Of a stretch of DNA of 64,000 nucleotides, positions 35,403 through 43,960 are shown piece after piece. The translations under genes were made by a program, and so were the position numbers. Each line of letters starts with the position of its first letter. Within the stretch, counting starts at the first letter, position 1. The notes below the pieces were generated by a model that searched no databases, was not told the DNA's origin, and saw only the letters and a list, made by a program, of their open reading frames with translations. Origin of the DNA: Methylobacterium sp. NEAU K (GTDB taxonomy: Bacteria > Pseudomonadota > Alphaproteobacteria > Rhizobiales > Beijerinckiaceae); assembly GCF_030700285.1 (NCBI RefSeq), contig NZ_JAUYZJ010000024.1:1-64000 (forward strand), read 5' to 3'.

Positions 35403-35540
35403 TCAGGGAAGGATGCCGGCGAGCTTCAGCCCCGCCGCCAGCAGGATGGCGGCCGCGCCCAGGATGCATTCGAGCGGGATCGATTGCCAGAGGTCCTGCG
35501 GCGCCGCCGCGGGCTCGGCGCGCTGCGCGATATCGTTCAT
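35403..35540 (-). CDS. Small single-pass membrane protein
   Basis: A 45-residue protein starting MNDIAQRAEP, with one predicted transmembrane helix (about residues 26-43, Ile/Leu/Ala-rich) and almost no tail beyond it. A good ribosome-binding site (GGGAGGAG, 7-8 bases upstream on the minus strand) sets this start; a longer open frame upstream lacks such support. It sits 16 bases upstream of yciA and may be co-transcribed with it. Family unknown. Confidence 0.55.
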   Translation of the reverse strand: MNDIAQRAEPAAAPQDLWQSIPLECILGAAAILLAAGLKLAGILP

Positions 35541-35636
35541 CGGGGCTCCTCCCGGCCGCGCCGGTCTGTCGCCGACGGGTCCATTATCGGCAGTATAAAG
35601 CGTGTACGTGAGCCGCGCACCCCGCATCGCGGCATG

Positions 35637-35669
35637 AAAAAGCCCGGCGGCTCGGGGGAGCCGCCGGGC
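35637..35669 (-). terminator. Terminator of the Tyr/Arg-rich protein gene
   Basis: GCCCGGCGGCTC (35642-35653) and GAGCCGCCGGGC (35658-35669) form a perfect 12-bp stem around GGGG, followed on the minus strand by five T residues (complement of 35637-35641). Confidence 0.88.
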
Positions 35670-35689
35670 CGGTCAGGCCGGCGATCCGC

Positions 35690-35959
35690 TCAGTAGTAGA
35701 ACCGGCGGCGCCAGTAGGGCCGGCGATAGAACGGGCGCGGGCCGTAGTAGAACCGGCGGCGATAGTACGGCCGACGGTAGAACGGCCGCGGGCCGTAGAA
35801 CCGGCGGCGGTAGTAATACTGGGCCTTCTCGATGTTCGCCGGGGCGGCGCCGGCGGGCAGGGCGAGCCCCGGGCCGACGGGCGCGGCGGACGCTCCCTGC
35901 GGCGATGCAGCCGCAAAGCCCAGCACCAGCAGGGCCGCGAGCAGGAATTTCCTCAGCAC
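35690..35959 (-). CDS. Exported Tyr/Arg-rich repeat protein
   Basis: An 89-residue protein from GTG 35959 (GGGAG 9 bases upstream). The signal peptide (about residues 1-25, ending GASA) is followed by a short Pro/Gly/Ala segment. The last 40 residues are tandem aromatic/basic repeats built from RRRFYYGPRPFYRRPY-like units. Such proteins are often cell-surface or cell-wall associated and strongly cationic; the function is unknown. A strong terminator follows. Confidence 0.7.
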   Translation of the reverse strand: MLRKFLLAALLVLGFAAASPQGASAAPVGPGLALPAGAAPANIEKAQYYYRRRFYGPRPFYRRPYYRRRFYYGPRPFYRRPYWRRRFYY

Positions 35960-36131
35960 GGTCTCGACTCCCTTCGCATCATTGCGTCTCGGACGACGAA
36001 CCGCACGGCAAGCGAGGGCCCACCGCCCGGTCCGAACCGCTGCAACGCTCGGGCGAGCCGAAGCGTTGCAGCTTAACCGCAACGGGCCGGGGTCAGGGTT
36101 TACCGAGTCTTTGGCACGGAGCCTCGGGCGA

Positions 36132-36317
36132 TCAGGCGATCTGCGTCGTCATGTCGACGATGCGGGCCTCGGCGCTTTGGCGCACGAGGGCGATGCCGTG
36201 TTCGCAATCCTCCCGGCGGAGATAACCCTCGCCCGAATCGGCGACCACCTCGCCGTTGCGCGCCCGCAGGCGCCAGCGCCATTCGCCCTTGGCGTCCCGG
36301 TAGAGTTCGAACCGCAT
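36132..36317 (-). CDS. Small DUF1508 (YegP-type) domain protein
   Basis: A 61-residue single-domain protein, MRFELYRDAKGEWRWRLRAR followed by NGEVVADSGEGY and a conserved REDCEHGIALV helix, matching the DUF1508/YegP fold. The function is not established in general; some relatives are stress-induced. GGGAG lies 10 bases upstream of ATG 36317. It is transcribed in the same direction as the helicase gene but is separated from it by a strong terminator at 36367-36403, so it must have its own promoter in the short gap. Confidence 0.8.
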   Translation of the reverse strand: MRFELYRDAKGEWRWRLRARNGEVVADSGEGYLRREDCEHGIALVRQSAEARIVDMTTQIA

Positions 36318-36366
36318 GGTGCAGGCTCCCATCCAACCTCCGGATGAGATGGGATGCGCGGCGCAC

Positions 36367-36403
36367 AAAAAAAGCCGCCCCGGGGGTCTCCTCCCGGGGC
36401 GGC
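36367..36403 (-). terminator. Terminator of the DEAD-box helicase gene
   Basis: GCCGCCCCGGG (36374-36384) and CCCGGGGCGGC (36393-36403) form a perfect 11-bp stem, followed on the minus strand by seven T residues (complement of 36367-36373). It starts 19 bases after the helicase stop codon. Confidence 0.92.
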
Positions 36404-36421
36404 TTCTATGCTGTCTGAGGT

Positions 36422-38023
36422 TCAGGAACGGGGCGCCCGCTCCAGCCAGCCGATGCTGCGGCCCTCGCTGCCGCCGCCGGCGCTGCGCGGGCGGGCGTCG
36501 GCCCGCTGCGGCCGGCTGTCACGCGCCGGGCGCGCCTGGTTCGGGCGCTCGCCCTGCGGCCGGGCGGGCCGGTCCGCGCGGGTGTCGCGTCCCTGCGGGG
36601 CGGGGCCGCGGCCGTCGGCGCGGGCCTCCTGCGGCCGGCCCTGGCGCGGTGCGCCCTGGCCCTGGCCGCCGCCGAAGCCGCGACCACCTTCCGGGCGTCC
36701 CTGCTGCGGACGACCCTGCTGCGGACGGGACCGCTGACCGGGACGGCCGCCGGCGGGGCGCTGCTGCTGGCGCTCGGGCCGGCGCTCCTCCTCGCGGGCG
36801 ATCTCGGCCGCCTCCTGTCGGGACGGGGGCGAGAAGCCCTCGGGGAATCCCGCCACCGGCACGCTCTGGCGGGTCAGCCGCTCGATGTCGCGCAGGTAGG
36901 CCCGCTCCTCGTCGTTGCAGAACGAGATCGCGAGTCCGGTCGCTCCGGCGCGCGCTGTGCGGCCGATCCGGTGGACGTAGCTCTCCGGCACGTTCGGAAG
37001 GTCGAAGTTGATCACGTGGCTCACGCCGTCGACATCGATGCCGCGGGCGGCGATGTCGGTGGCCACCAGCACCCGGCAATCGCCGTCGCGGAAGGCTTGG
37101 AGCGCCCGCTCGCGCTGGGGCTGGCTCTTGTTGCCGTGGATCGCGGCGCCGGCGATGCCGGCCTTGTCGAGCCCGCGCACGACCCGGTCCGCCCCGTGCT
37201 TGGTGCGGGTGAAGACCAGGACGCGGTCGATCGCCGGTTCGCGCAGGATATGGGCCAGCAGCGCCTGCTTGGCGCCCGTGTGGGCGAAGATCACCTGCTG
37301 CTCGACGCGCTCGGCGGTGGTGGCCACCGGGGTCACCGCGACCTGCACGGGATCCTTGAGATACTGACTGGCGAGGCCCGCGATGTTCTTCGGCATGGTG
37401 GCCGAGAAGAACAGGCTCTGGCGCTGGGCCGGCAGCATCTTCACGATGCGCTTGAGAGCGTGGATGAAGCCCAGGTCGAGCATCTGGTCGGCCTCGTCGA
37501 GGACGAGGATCTCGACGCCCTCCAGCGTCAGCGAGCGGCGCTCGATCAGGTCGATCAGCCGGCCCGGGGTGGCGACCAGGACGTCGACGCCGGGCGCCAG
37601 AGCCCGCTCCTGGCGGCTGATGGTGACGCCGCCGAACACCACCGTGGTGGTGTAGGACAGGTAGCGGCCGTAATCCGCGAAGGATTCGGCGATCTGGTTG
37701 GCGAGCTCGCGGGTCGGCGAGAGCACCAGCACCCGGCAGCCGCGGCGCGGGGCCCGGCGGTCGGAGAGCGAGAGGCGGTGCAGGATCGGCAGCGCGAAGG
37801 CCGCGGTCTTGCCGGTGCCGGTCTGCGCGATGCCGCAGAGGTCGCGGCCCTCCATGGCCGGCGGGATCGCCTGGGCCTGGATCGGGGTCGGCGTGACGTA
37901 GCCGGCCTCGCTGAGCGCCCGCAGCACGGGCTGGGCAAGGCCGAAATCGGTGAATTGGGTCAAGGATGTATCCGATGCAGCAGGGCCGGCCGGGCGCCTC
38001 GCGTCCTTCGCGAGCGGCGCCAT
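36422..38023 (-). CDS. rhlE: DEAD-box ATP-dependent RNA helicase, RhlE type
   Basis: A 533-residue RNA helicase for ribosome assembly or RNA turnover. The motifs run in order: Q motif (TPTPIQAQAI), AQTGTGKTAAF (I), PTRELANQI (Ia), TPGRL (Ib), VLDEADQML (II), SATMP (III), DIAARGIDVDGV (V) and HRIGRTARAG (VI). The last 150 residues are a low-complexity Arg/Gly/Gln/Pro tail with repeated GRPQQGRP-like units, typical of RNA-binding tails in RhlE/CsdA proteins. The start is uncertain: ATG 38023 has no clear ribosome-binding site, a longer frame exists upstream, and family members often begin near SLTQFTDFGL about 20 residues later. Confidence 0.93.
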   Translation of the reverse strand: MAPLAKDARRPAGPAASDTSLTQFTDFGLAQPVLRALSEAGYVTPTPIQAQAIPPAMEGRDLCGIAQTGTGKTAAFALPILHRLSLSDRRAPRRGCRVLVLSPTRELANQIAESFADYGRYLSYTTTVVFGGVTISRQERALAPGVDVLVATPGRLIDLIERRSLTLEGVEILVLDEADQMLDLGFIHALKRIVKMLPAQRQSLFFSATMPKNIAGLASQYLKDPVQVAVTPVATTAERVEQQVIFAHTGAKQALLAHILREPAIDRVLVFTRTKHGADRVVRGLDKAGIAGAAIHGNKSQPQRERALQAFRDGDCRVLVATDIAARGIDVDGVSHVINFDLPNVPESYVHRIGRTARAGATGLAISFCNDEERAYLRDIERLTRQSVPVAGFPEGFSPPSRQEAAEIAREEERRPERQQQRPAGGRPGQRSRPQQGRPQQGRPEGGRGFGGGQGQGAPRQGRPQEARADGRGPAPQGRDTRADRPARPQGERPNQARPARDSRPQRADARPRSAGGGSEGRSIGWLERAPRS

Positions 38024-38532
38024 ATCCAGGTCGGTCCGTTGGCAGGGGGCAGCCCGCGTGATGGGGCGGCCCGGGTGCATGCACGTTATGAAGAGAGGGG
38101 TCGGATCACGCCGCAAGGCGGCCGATCCGTCACGCATCCCCCTCAAGCGGGCCATGACGGCCGCTGACGCTGCACCGCCGATATGCGGGTGTGCGGCTGC
38201 GAAGTCAATGCATAGCTGCGCGCGACACGACATGGCACCGATCACGTGGGCGGATACCTCGGGCGAGCGCGGCCTTTCGGAACACCGGTGGTCGAGGACG
38301 CAGGTGCCTGTGCTGGCCGCCCGATTGCGATGACAGGCATCGACCGCCGCGATGGATCGGGGCGCCTGTGTTTCGGGGCGCCCCTCCAGTCAGGCGGCCG
38401 CGAGCCGGGCCTGATGATGAGGAAGGCCAAGATTCCGAGACGCAGGCCGCCGACCGGCAAGACCCCGTTGTACGCCGGCGCGGTGCCGGTTCGAATCCAC
38501 CACGTGGGCGCGGCGCAGGGGCACCGAGACCA
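38024..38532. other. Gene-poor stretch upstream of rhlE
   Basis: About 500 bases with no supported gene on either strand. Open frames here have the composition expected of random GC-rich DNA and no recognisable motif. The helicase promoter should lie in its left part. A T-loop-like string (GGTTCGAATCC near 38493) occurs but does not fold into a tRNA. Confidence 0.4.
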
Positions 38533-38790
38533 TCACGCCCAGGATCCCCCGCCGGTCACGGTGTCCCCCGCGGTGGTGTACTGGGGAAAGCCGTTCCGCC
38601 AGCCCACCATGACCCGGCCCGGCAGCACGAAGACGATCACCGAGGGCGTACCGGCTGCCGAGGCGACGGTCTGACCGATGTTGTTCCCCGGCGCCGTGGC
38701 GCCTGGCCGGTGACGCAACACCGCCGAGGAGATGACGGTGGCGGGAATCGAGGTCTCGAAGGTGAACCCCGATGAATCCGCATTCTTGTT
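38533..38790 (-). pseudogene. Remnant of a Ser/Thr/Gly-rich protein C-terminus
   Basis: One frame is open for 85 codons between an in-frame TAA (38791-38793) and a TGA (38533-38535), with no ATG or good start. The reading has normal protein character: SGFTFETSIPATVISSAV, then APGNNIGQTVASAAGTPSVI, VFVLPGRVMVGWRNG, and the ending DTVTGGGSWA. This suggests the tail of a surface or phage-structural-type protein cut off by a stop. It may also be chance coding potential. Confidence 0.3.
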
Positions 38791-38885
38791 TTATGCGCTG
38801 AAAGTTTAATAACATTTGCTGCTTCAGTCGTTGTAAAAGCGGCATGCGATGACGATTTTAGATATTATTGAATGGGAGATCGGTC

Positions 38886-39110
38886 ATGCCGCGATATAAA
38901 CGTTTCGGGCGCGGGATTCCTATGCCTTCCACAGCTGCGATCAAGCATGGCCTAAAGCTGATGGAGGCGACCGATATCCTGGTCAGCGCACTTCATAATG
39001 AAAAATGCGGTCCAGAGGAAATGGATCAGATCATATCTGATCTTGGCGATAGATATGGAATGCCATCTGAGACGATTTCTGCGCTAAAGGGACGTTTTGC
39101 TGCCGGGTGA
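38886..39110 (+). CDS. Small hypothetical protein
   Basis: A 74-residue, mostly helical, charged protein starting MPRYKRFGRGIPMPS. GGGAG lies 7 bases before ATG 38886, supporting translation. Base composition is clearly more AT-rich than in the housekeeping genes around it, and codon use is relaxed (AAA, ATA, GAT), suggesting horizontal acquisition or weak selection. No family recognised. Confidence 0.55.
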   Translation: MPRYKRFGRGIPMPSTAAIKHGLKLMEATDILVSALHNEKCGPEEMDQIISDLGDRYGMPSETISALKGRFAAG

Positions 39111-39153
39111 TGATGGCAAGGCCAAGGGATTTTGGAGATCGGTGCGGATTATT

Positions 39154-39363
39154 TCAGGATTTCGATGTGTAGTTATCGCGAGATTCTCCGTCCCAGGATG
39201 GATGGTGCTTGAAGCCGCGGCACTTTCGGCCGAAAATTAAGACGATATCTTTCGGATCAAGTCCTATATCGTCTAATGATCTACAATCAAAGCGACAGAG
39301 ATCGCGTTCTTGTCGCCCGCTGACGAGCCAGCATCTGATTGAAAGGACTGCGCGTTTCAGCAT
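39154..39363 (-). CDS. DUF1127-like small protein
   Basis: A 69-residue protein. Its middle, RQERDLCRFDCRSLDDIGLD followed by PKDI, fits the DUF1127 pattern (L..LDDR.L.DIGL...DI) found in many small alphaproteobacterial proteins, some involved in phosphate, RNA or stress regulation. Compared with typical members, the Leu/Asp of the first helix is replaced by Arg/Phe/Asp. ATG 39363 has GGGAGG upstream on the minus strand. AT-rich codon use matches the neighbouring small gene. The 190 bases to the next gene hold no gene that I can see. Confidence 0.6.
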   Translation of the reverse strand: MLKRAVLSIRCWLVSGRQERDLCRFDCRSLDDIGLDPKDIVLIFGRKCRGFKHHPSWDGESRDNYTSKS

Positions 39364-39553
39364 GATCGGCCTCCCGCATCGATAGGGAGTTCAGCGTGGC
39401 GCAATGCTGTTTTCGTATCTGTGCCGGTCCGCACTTATTGATTAATGGCTCGGTGAGCGCAGCCATGGTCTTGCCTGTCGAACGCCGCTTCGTGCTATCG
39501 TCGGGTCACAGGCACGCCGCGTTTAGGCTGAGAAACGGCAGGGCCATAGGACG

Positions 39554-41542
39554 ATGAGTCGGCGTCTCGCAGCTATCCTGGTCGCCGATATCGTCGGATA
39601 CAGCCGGCTGATGGGCCTCGACGAAGCGGGCACCATCCGACGCCTCAAAGTCCTCCGTCGCGACCTGATCGACCCAGCCATCAAGACCGCACAAGGCCGC
39701 ATCGTGAAGACGATGGGCGATGGCCTGTTGGTGGAGTTCCCCAGTCCCTTGAGGGCTGTCTCCTGCGCAGTCGGCATCCAGCGTGCGATGGCCGGTTGGG
39801 AAGCCGCCCTGCCGGAAGAGAGGCGGTTCAAGCTCCGGTTCGGCATCAACGTGGGTGATGTGGTCGCGCAACCGGACGGCGATCTGTTCGGGGATGGTGT
39901 CAATGTAGCCGCCCGCCTCGAACCCCTGTCCGAGCCGGGCGGCCTCTGCGTGTCACGGTCGGTCCATGAGCAGGTGCGGGACAGGGTGCCCTACCGCTTC
40001 GAAGACAGGGGCAAGCTGGAACTCAAGAACATTGCCCGGCCCATCGGGGTGTTCGCTCTGTCTGCGGACTCCGTTCGGGCGCTCACTATCTCCGACGACG
40101 ATGTGGACGACGCCGACGATCTCGGGGATGCAACCGGAGGAACGGAAACCTCGATCGCGCCGGCAGCTTCACAGACGGGGCACCGGCGGAGCGTCGTCGG
40201 TCTGGCGCTCCTAGCGGGTGTCCTGCTCTTATTGTCTGTGGCGGCGTATGGGTGGTCGGCCTGGCCGACCAAAGCACCAACTGCCGAGACCACGCTCGCA
40301 GTTCAAAACGGCCTGCCGCCGAAGCCGCTGCCGCCTCTTTCTCTTGTCGTGCTTCCCTTCTCGAACCTGAGCAACGACCCGGAGCAAGATTTCTTTGCCG
40401 ATGGTTTGACAGAGGACCTGACCACCGACCTGTCGCATCTTGCCGGCAGCTTCGTCATCGCCCGCAACACGGCCTTCACCTATAAGGGCAATGCAGTCGA
40501 TGTGAAACGGGTGGGGCGCGATCTGGGAGTTCGTTATGCCCTCGAGGGGAGCGTAAGAAGAACGGGCGAGCACGTGGTCTTGAATGCGCAGTTGATCTCG
40601 ACGGAAACGGGGGCTCATATCTGGGCGGACAGGTTCGAAGGAGAGCGGGCCCGGCTTGGAGAGCTGCAGGTCGAGTTTGTTGCCCGGCTCGCGCGATCTC
40701 TCGATGTTCAAATAACCCAAGCCGAGGGACTCCGGGTTCTTCGTGACCAATCTAACAATCCATCTGCTGCCGATTTGGCAATGATTGGATTCTCTGTCTA
40801 CAACCGGCCAAGAACAAAACAGACAATGAGCGAGGCGCGGCGGATATTCGAGCGATCATTGGAGGTCGATCCGAAGCTCTTGCAGGGCCATCTCGGTCTC
40901 GCGCGCACGGTCGTTGCGATGGTGGTTTCGCGTTGGAGTGAAGACGCGCCCGCCGATATAGCTGTAGCTGAACGAAGCATAGGATCCGTATTGGATGTTG
41001 ATCCGAACAGTGCAGTGGCGCGTCTGGTGAAGGGCGATGTTCTGAGGGCCAAACGAGAATTTGAAGGTGCCGAGATCGAGTATCAAGCTGCAATCGATAG
41101 CGATAGGAACTTGGCAGTGGCCTATGCTACTGCAGGGCTGACAAAGATACTCGGAGGGAGCGCCGGCGATGCGCGGCCCTTATTGTCTACTGCCATGCGT
41201 CTCAGCCCTCGGGATCCGCAGACCAATCTTTGGAAATATTGGATGTGTCATTCATACATCCATCAAGCGCAATGGGAAAAAGGCGCTGCTTGGTGCGAGC
41301 GTTCTGTCGCTGATGTCCCATTCTGGCAAGCCTACATAGATATTGCGGTGGCAAATGCTTGGCTAGGAAATAAGGAAAAATCCCAGGCCGCAATCGAGCA
41401 GGTTCTTAAGTTGATGCCCGGATATACAGTTCAAAAATGGGCAAAGGCCGATTGGTCGCGCAATCCGACATTTCTGAATGAATATCAAAAGCTTATAGAG
41501 GGATTGCGCATGGCGGGATTGTCCGAGGGTGTTACCGACTGA
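39554..41542 (+). CDS. Class III adenylate/guanylate cyclase with TPR-like region
   Basis: A 662-residue membrane protein. Residues 1-165 are a nucleotide cyclase domain with metal-binding D12 (ADIVGYS) and D56 (MGDGLLVEF), K53, D114, N117 and R121 (DLFGDGVNVAARLE). A single transmembrane helix (about 214-234) follows an acidic linker. The C-terminal 400 residues start with an FxxLSNDPEQDFFADGLTEDL block seen in related cyclases and continue with TPR-like helical pairs. The order cyclase-TM-TPR is common in rhizobia, where copies are numerous. The 3' half is distinctly more AT-rich than the 5' half. Confidence 0.88.
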   Translation: MSRRLAAILVADIVGYSRLMGLDEAGTIRRLKVLRRDLIDPAIKTAQGRIVKTMGDGLLVEFPSPLRAVSCAVGIQRAMAGWEAALPEERRFKLRFGINVGDVVAQPDGDLFGDGVNVAARLEPLSEPGGLCVSRSVHEQVRDRVPYRFEDRGKLELKNIARPIGVFALSADSVRALTISDDDVDDADDLGDATGGTETSIAPAASQTGHRRSVVGLALLAGVLLLLSVAAYGWSAWPTKAPTAETTLAVQNGLPPKPLPPLSLVVLPFSNLSNDPEQDFFADGLTEDLTTDLSHLAGSFVIARNTAFTYKGNAVDVKRVGRDLGVRYALEGSVRRTGEHVVLNAQLISTETGAHIWADRFEGERARLGELQVEFVARLARSLDVQITQAEGLRVLRDQSNNPSAADLAMIGFSVYNRPRTKQTMSEARRIFERSLEVDPKLLQGHLGLARTVVAMVVSRWSEDAPADIAVAERSIGSVLDVDPNSAVARLVKGDVLRAKREFEGAEIEYQAAIDSDRNLAVAYATAGLTKILGGSAGDARPLLSTAMRLSPRDPQTNLWKYWMCHSYIHQAQWEKGAAWCERSVADVPFWQAYIDIAVANAWLGNKEKSQAAIEQVLKLMPGYTVQKWAKADWSRNPTFLNEYQKLIEGLRMAGLSEGVTD

Positions 41543-42162
41543 TACATTCGGCCCTGCCCGCGCCAAGTCTGACGGATTATTGCCGCGCGCTGTTCGCATG
41601 CGACCGTTCGGCCGATGCTGGAGCGTGTTTTCCTATCGCTAGATGTTCTGATTGTGAGGCGTCCGCGACGACGCGCCGAGCGCGTTTGACGACGCCGGGG
41701 CTGAGCGGTCTGTAGCTGGGGTTGGCCATTGCAGGATCGGCTTCGAGGCGCTGTCGCCGGGCCATCTCCGGCGACAGGCCGTTCAGCACGCGCTGGCGCG
41801 GGCCATCGCACGAAGATCGCTGCGCCAACTTCAAAAGAATCGACACGGTCGAACGAGAATGACGCCTTACACTCCGTAAAATAATGGGCGACAGCGACGC
41901 ACCATTCCCTGAATATGATGAATAGGAAAGCGGCACCCAACCGCGACTCGATAGGGCTTCTCGTGCCGTGCCCGCATCGTCCGGCTGATGCTCGCCGCAC
42001 CGGTTCCTTCGATGCCCGTCCCATCGTCACGGGAACGTCCGCGCATGCGCCCGGTAAGAGTCCGATCAGGCACGCCTAAAATTGTGAGCGTTTGGAAGCG
42101 TTGCAGGATCTGGTATTGCTAAGAAATGCCTGTTGGTTTGTCTGCGTACGAGTTCCGGCCCA
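41543..42162. other. Gap between cyclase and phosphatase-like genes
   Basis: About 620 bases without a supported gene. It contains a perfect 10-bp inverted repeat, CTGTCGCCGG/CCGGCGACAG (41751-41777, 7-base loop). A minus-strand open frame around 41577-41936 crosses it but shows no family resemblance. It may be decayed DNA. Confidence 0.4.
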
Positions 42163-42747
42163 ATGTCCGCTCTCACCGTAATGTTCGTCCGCCATGCCGA
42201 GAAGCCCTTGGGCCGCTTCCCTGGCGGAGGCACCACGATTGATGGGACGACTGACGATAAGTCTCTGGTGGTCCGGGGATGGCAAAGAGCCGGGGCATGG
42301 GCGGCGCTGTTCGGTTCCGACCTCCGCAGCGCCGACTATCCCCATCCTAACGTCGTCTACGCGGCCAAGGCCGAGCCGGTGACGAAGAAGGCCAAGTTCA
42401 GCCATCGCCCGTTCGAAACCGCGTTGCCCCTTGCCGAACGCCTGGGACTCACCCTCAGAACCGACTATGGCGTCTCACAGGAACGCGAACTGGCGGATGA
42501 GATTCGGAAGCTCACCGGGGTCGTGATCGCCTTTTGGGAGCACAAGGCCATCGTCACGGACCTGATCCCAGCGTTGAAGGAGGGTCAGATCATCCCCGGC
42601 GTCCCGACAAAATGGGACTCCGACCGTTTCGACGTGGTGCTCCGATTCGATAGGGCTATGCCGGACGCTCCTTGGTCGTTCCGCCAATTGTCCCCGCGTC
42701 TTATGAGCGGCGACAGCGATGGGCCGTTCTCGGAGCGTGAAGGCTAG
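42163..42747 (+). CDS. Histidine phosphatase-like protein
   Basis: A 194-residue protein opening MSALTVMFVRHAEKPLGRFP. The RHxEKP motif marks the phosphohistidine loop of the histidine phosphatase (phosphoglycerate mutase-like) superfamily, and a later His lies in VVIAFWEHKAIVTDLIPAL. The catalytic-acid helix (SHRPFETALPLAERLGL) follows the usual spacing loosely. The substrate is unknown. The ATG at 42163 lacks a strong ribosome-binding site; a TTG ten codons earlier is less likely. Confidence 0.65.
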   Translation: MSALTVMFVRHAEKPLGRFPGGGTTIDGTTDDKSLVVRGWQRAGAWAALFGSDLRSADYPHPNVVYAAKAEPVTKKAKFSHRPFETALPLAERLGLTLRTDYGVSQERELADEIRKLTGVVIAFWEHKAIVTDLIPALKEGQIIPGVPTKWDSDRFDVVLRFDRAMPDAPWSFRQLSPRLMSGDSDGPFSEREG

Positions 42748-42765
42748 ATCAGCGGCTGGCCGACG

Positions 42766-43266
42766 ATGATGATGACCGCGACCGATCTGTGCCTGCGTCT
42801 CGGGGCTTCTGTGGTCGCCGGCATGGTGGTCGGCTTCAATCGGGAGATGCACGCCAAGCCCGTCGGAGTCCGCACCCTTGGGCTGGTCGGTCTCGGATCG
42901 GCTCTCGTGACGATGGCGGGGTCGGGCTTCCTGGCCGAAGGGGTCGATGCCAACGCCAGCCGGGCCATTCAGGGCATCGTCACGGGCATCGGTTTCCTGG
43001 GCGCGGGCGTCATCGTCAAAGGCGCGCGCAAATCGCACGTCCACGGTATGACCACGGCCGCTGCCATCTGGGTCACGTCCGCGCTTGGCATATCGTGTGG
43101 GGTTGGCGCCTATCTACCCGTCGCGGTCGGGGTGATCCTGCTGCTGCTCCTGATCGGGATCGGTGGCCGCATCGACCGGATCATCGACGCGCGATGGTTG
43201 AAGAAGCACGGGAGCGACGCGGCACAGGCACAAGCATCACGGCAGGGAAGCACGCCGCCCGATTAG
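42766..43266 (+). CDS. MgtC/SapB-family inner membrane protein
   Basis: A 166-residue protein with about four to five transmembrane helices. The opening LRLGASVVAGMVVGFNREMHAKPVGVRT and the GIVTGIGFLGAGVIVKGARK segment carry the MgtC/SapB signature. Relatives affect Mg homeostasis, membrane potential and F-ATP synthase in pathogens; here the role is open. Three ATG codons in a row (42766, 42769 and 42772) could start it. It begins 18 bases after the phosphatase-like gene, so the two are probably co-transcribed. Confidence 0.88.
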   Translation: MMMTATDLCLRLGASVVAGMVVGFNREMHAKPVGVRTLGLVGLGSALVTMAGSGFLAEGVDANASRAIQGIVTGIGFLGAGVIVKGARKSHVHGMTTAAAIWVTSALGISCGVGAYLPVAVGVILLLLLIGIGGRIDRIIDARWLKKHGSDAAQAQASRQGSTPPD

Positions 43267-43763
43267 TTCCTGCTCGACCTTCGAAGCCTCCAGCCACGAT
43301 TCCGCATGACTTCGGCACGGCCACGCGATCGTTCTTGTTGATCGTCCTCGCGCTGATGCCGGCCCTGTCGCGTCGGCGTACCGCGCCAAGACGACATTCA
43401 GAGCGGTGCCAGGGTGACGATGCCTCCCGTCCCGTTATCCCTGCCAGAATCGTTTCAGGGCACGATCAGGATCAGCGTGCGGGACCCGTGCTTCACGCGG
43501 CTCCTCGGTCGGAAGCGAGGCCTGGACGATGGGGCGGACGTGACGGCCGCCCAGGCTTGACCGACTGGGAGCGAGACGGCCTTGCCCTTCAGCCGTTCGA
43601 GGTGATCGGTCGGGATACGTTGGCGAAGATGGCAGACCCGTTATTCCGGGTCCTTCCACGGTCTGGCGATCCTGAGGACCGAAGCGTGAGACCGACGTGT
43701 GAGAGGAACGGTCAGCCGCACACCGCCGATTCGCCCAATCTCTTCCGGTCGTTGAGAAAATTG
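43267..43763. other. Gene-poor stretch before tRNA-Leu
   Basis: About 500 bases with no convincing gene. A 46-codon plus-strand frame (43420-43560) and the frame beside it (about 43550-43700) read like pieces of one protein broken by a frameshift. Neither shows a recognisable domain, so I leave them uncalled. Confidence 0.4.
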
Positions 43764-43848
43764 TGGTGCGGCCAAGAGGACTCGAACCTCCACCCCTCGC
43801 GGGACTAGCACCTCAAGCTAGCGCGTCTACCAATTCCGCCATGGCCGC
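43764..43848 (-). tRNA. leuU: tRNA-Leu (anticodon GAG)
   Basis: On the minus strand the acceptor stem GCGGCCA/TGGCCGC, the D arm with GGTAGACGCG, the anticodon arm CTAGC-TTGAGGT-GCTAG and a long variable arm (class II, CCCGCGAGGGG) are followed by the T arm GGAGG-TTCGAGT-CCTCT and an encoded CCA. The anticodon is GAG, decoding CUC/CUU leucine codons. Its 3' end faces the accessory-looking 38-43.7 kb block. Confidence 0.97.
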
Positions 43849-43960
43849 ATCGGACGCGAAGATCCGCCCGTTCTCCCGACCTGGGGACGACCCTCGGGTC
43901 GCCGTCATGTCGGGCGGCGCAGCGGATAACAGATCGTTCCGCCGCCGACAAGCGTCCCGC

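Noticed and set aside
38480-38520. T-arm-like sequence GGTTCGAATCC suggesting a tRNA fragment or attachment site
   Set aside because: The flanking bases do not form a T stem, no anticodon or acceptor stem can be built, and it does not match the 3' end of the nearby tRNA-Leu.
41577-41936. Minus-strand 119-codon open frame with a perfect inverted repeat inside
   Set aside because: No ribosome-binding site, no recognisable motif and no terminal repeats of a mobile element.
38024-43848. Integrative element with att sites at tRNA-Leu
   Set aside because: I found no integrase and no direct repeat of the tRNA 3' end on the left side, so only the weaker statement of an acquired-looking block is kept.
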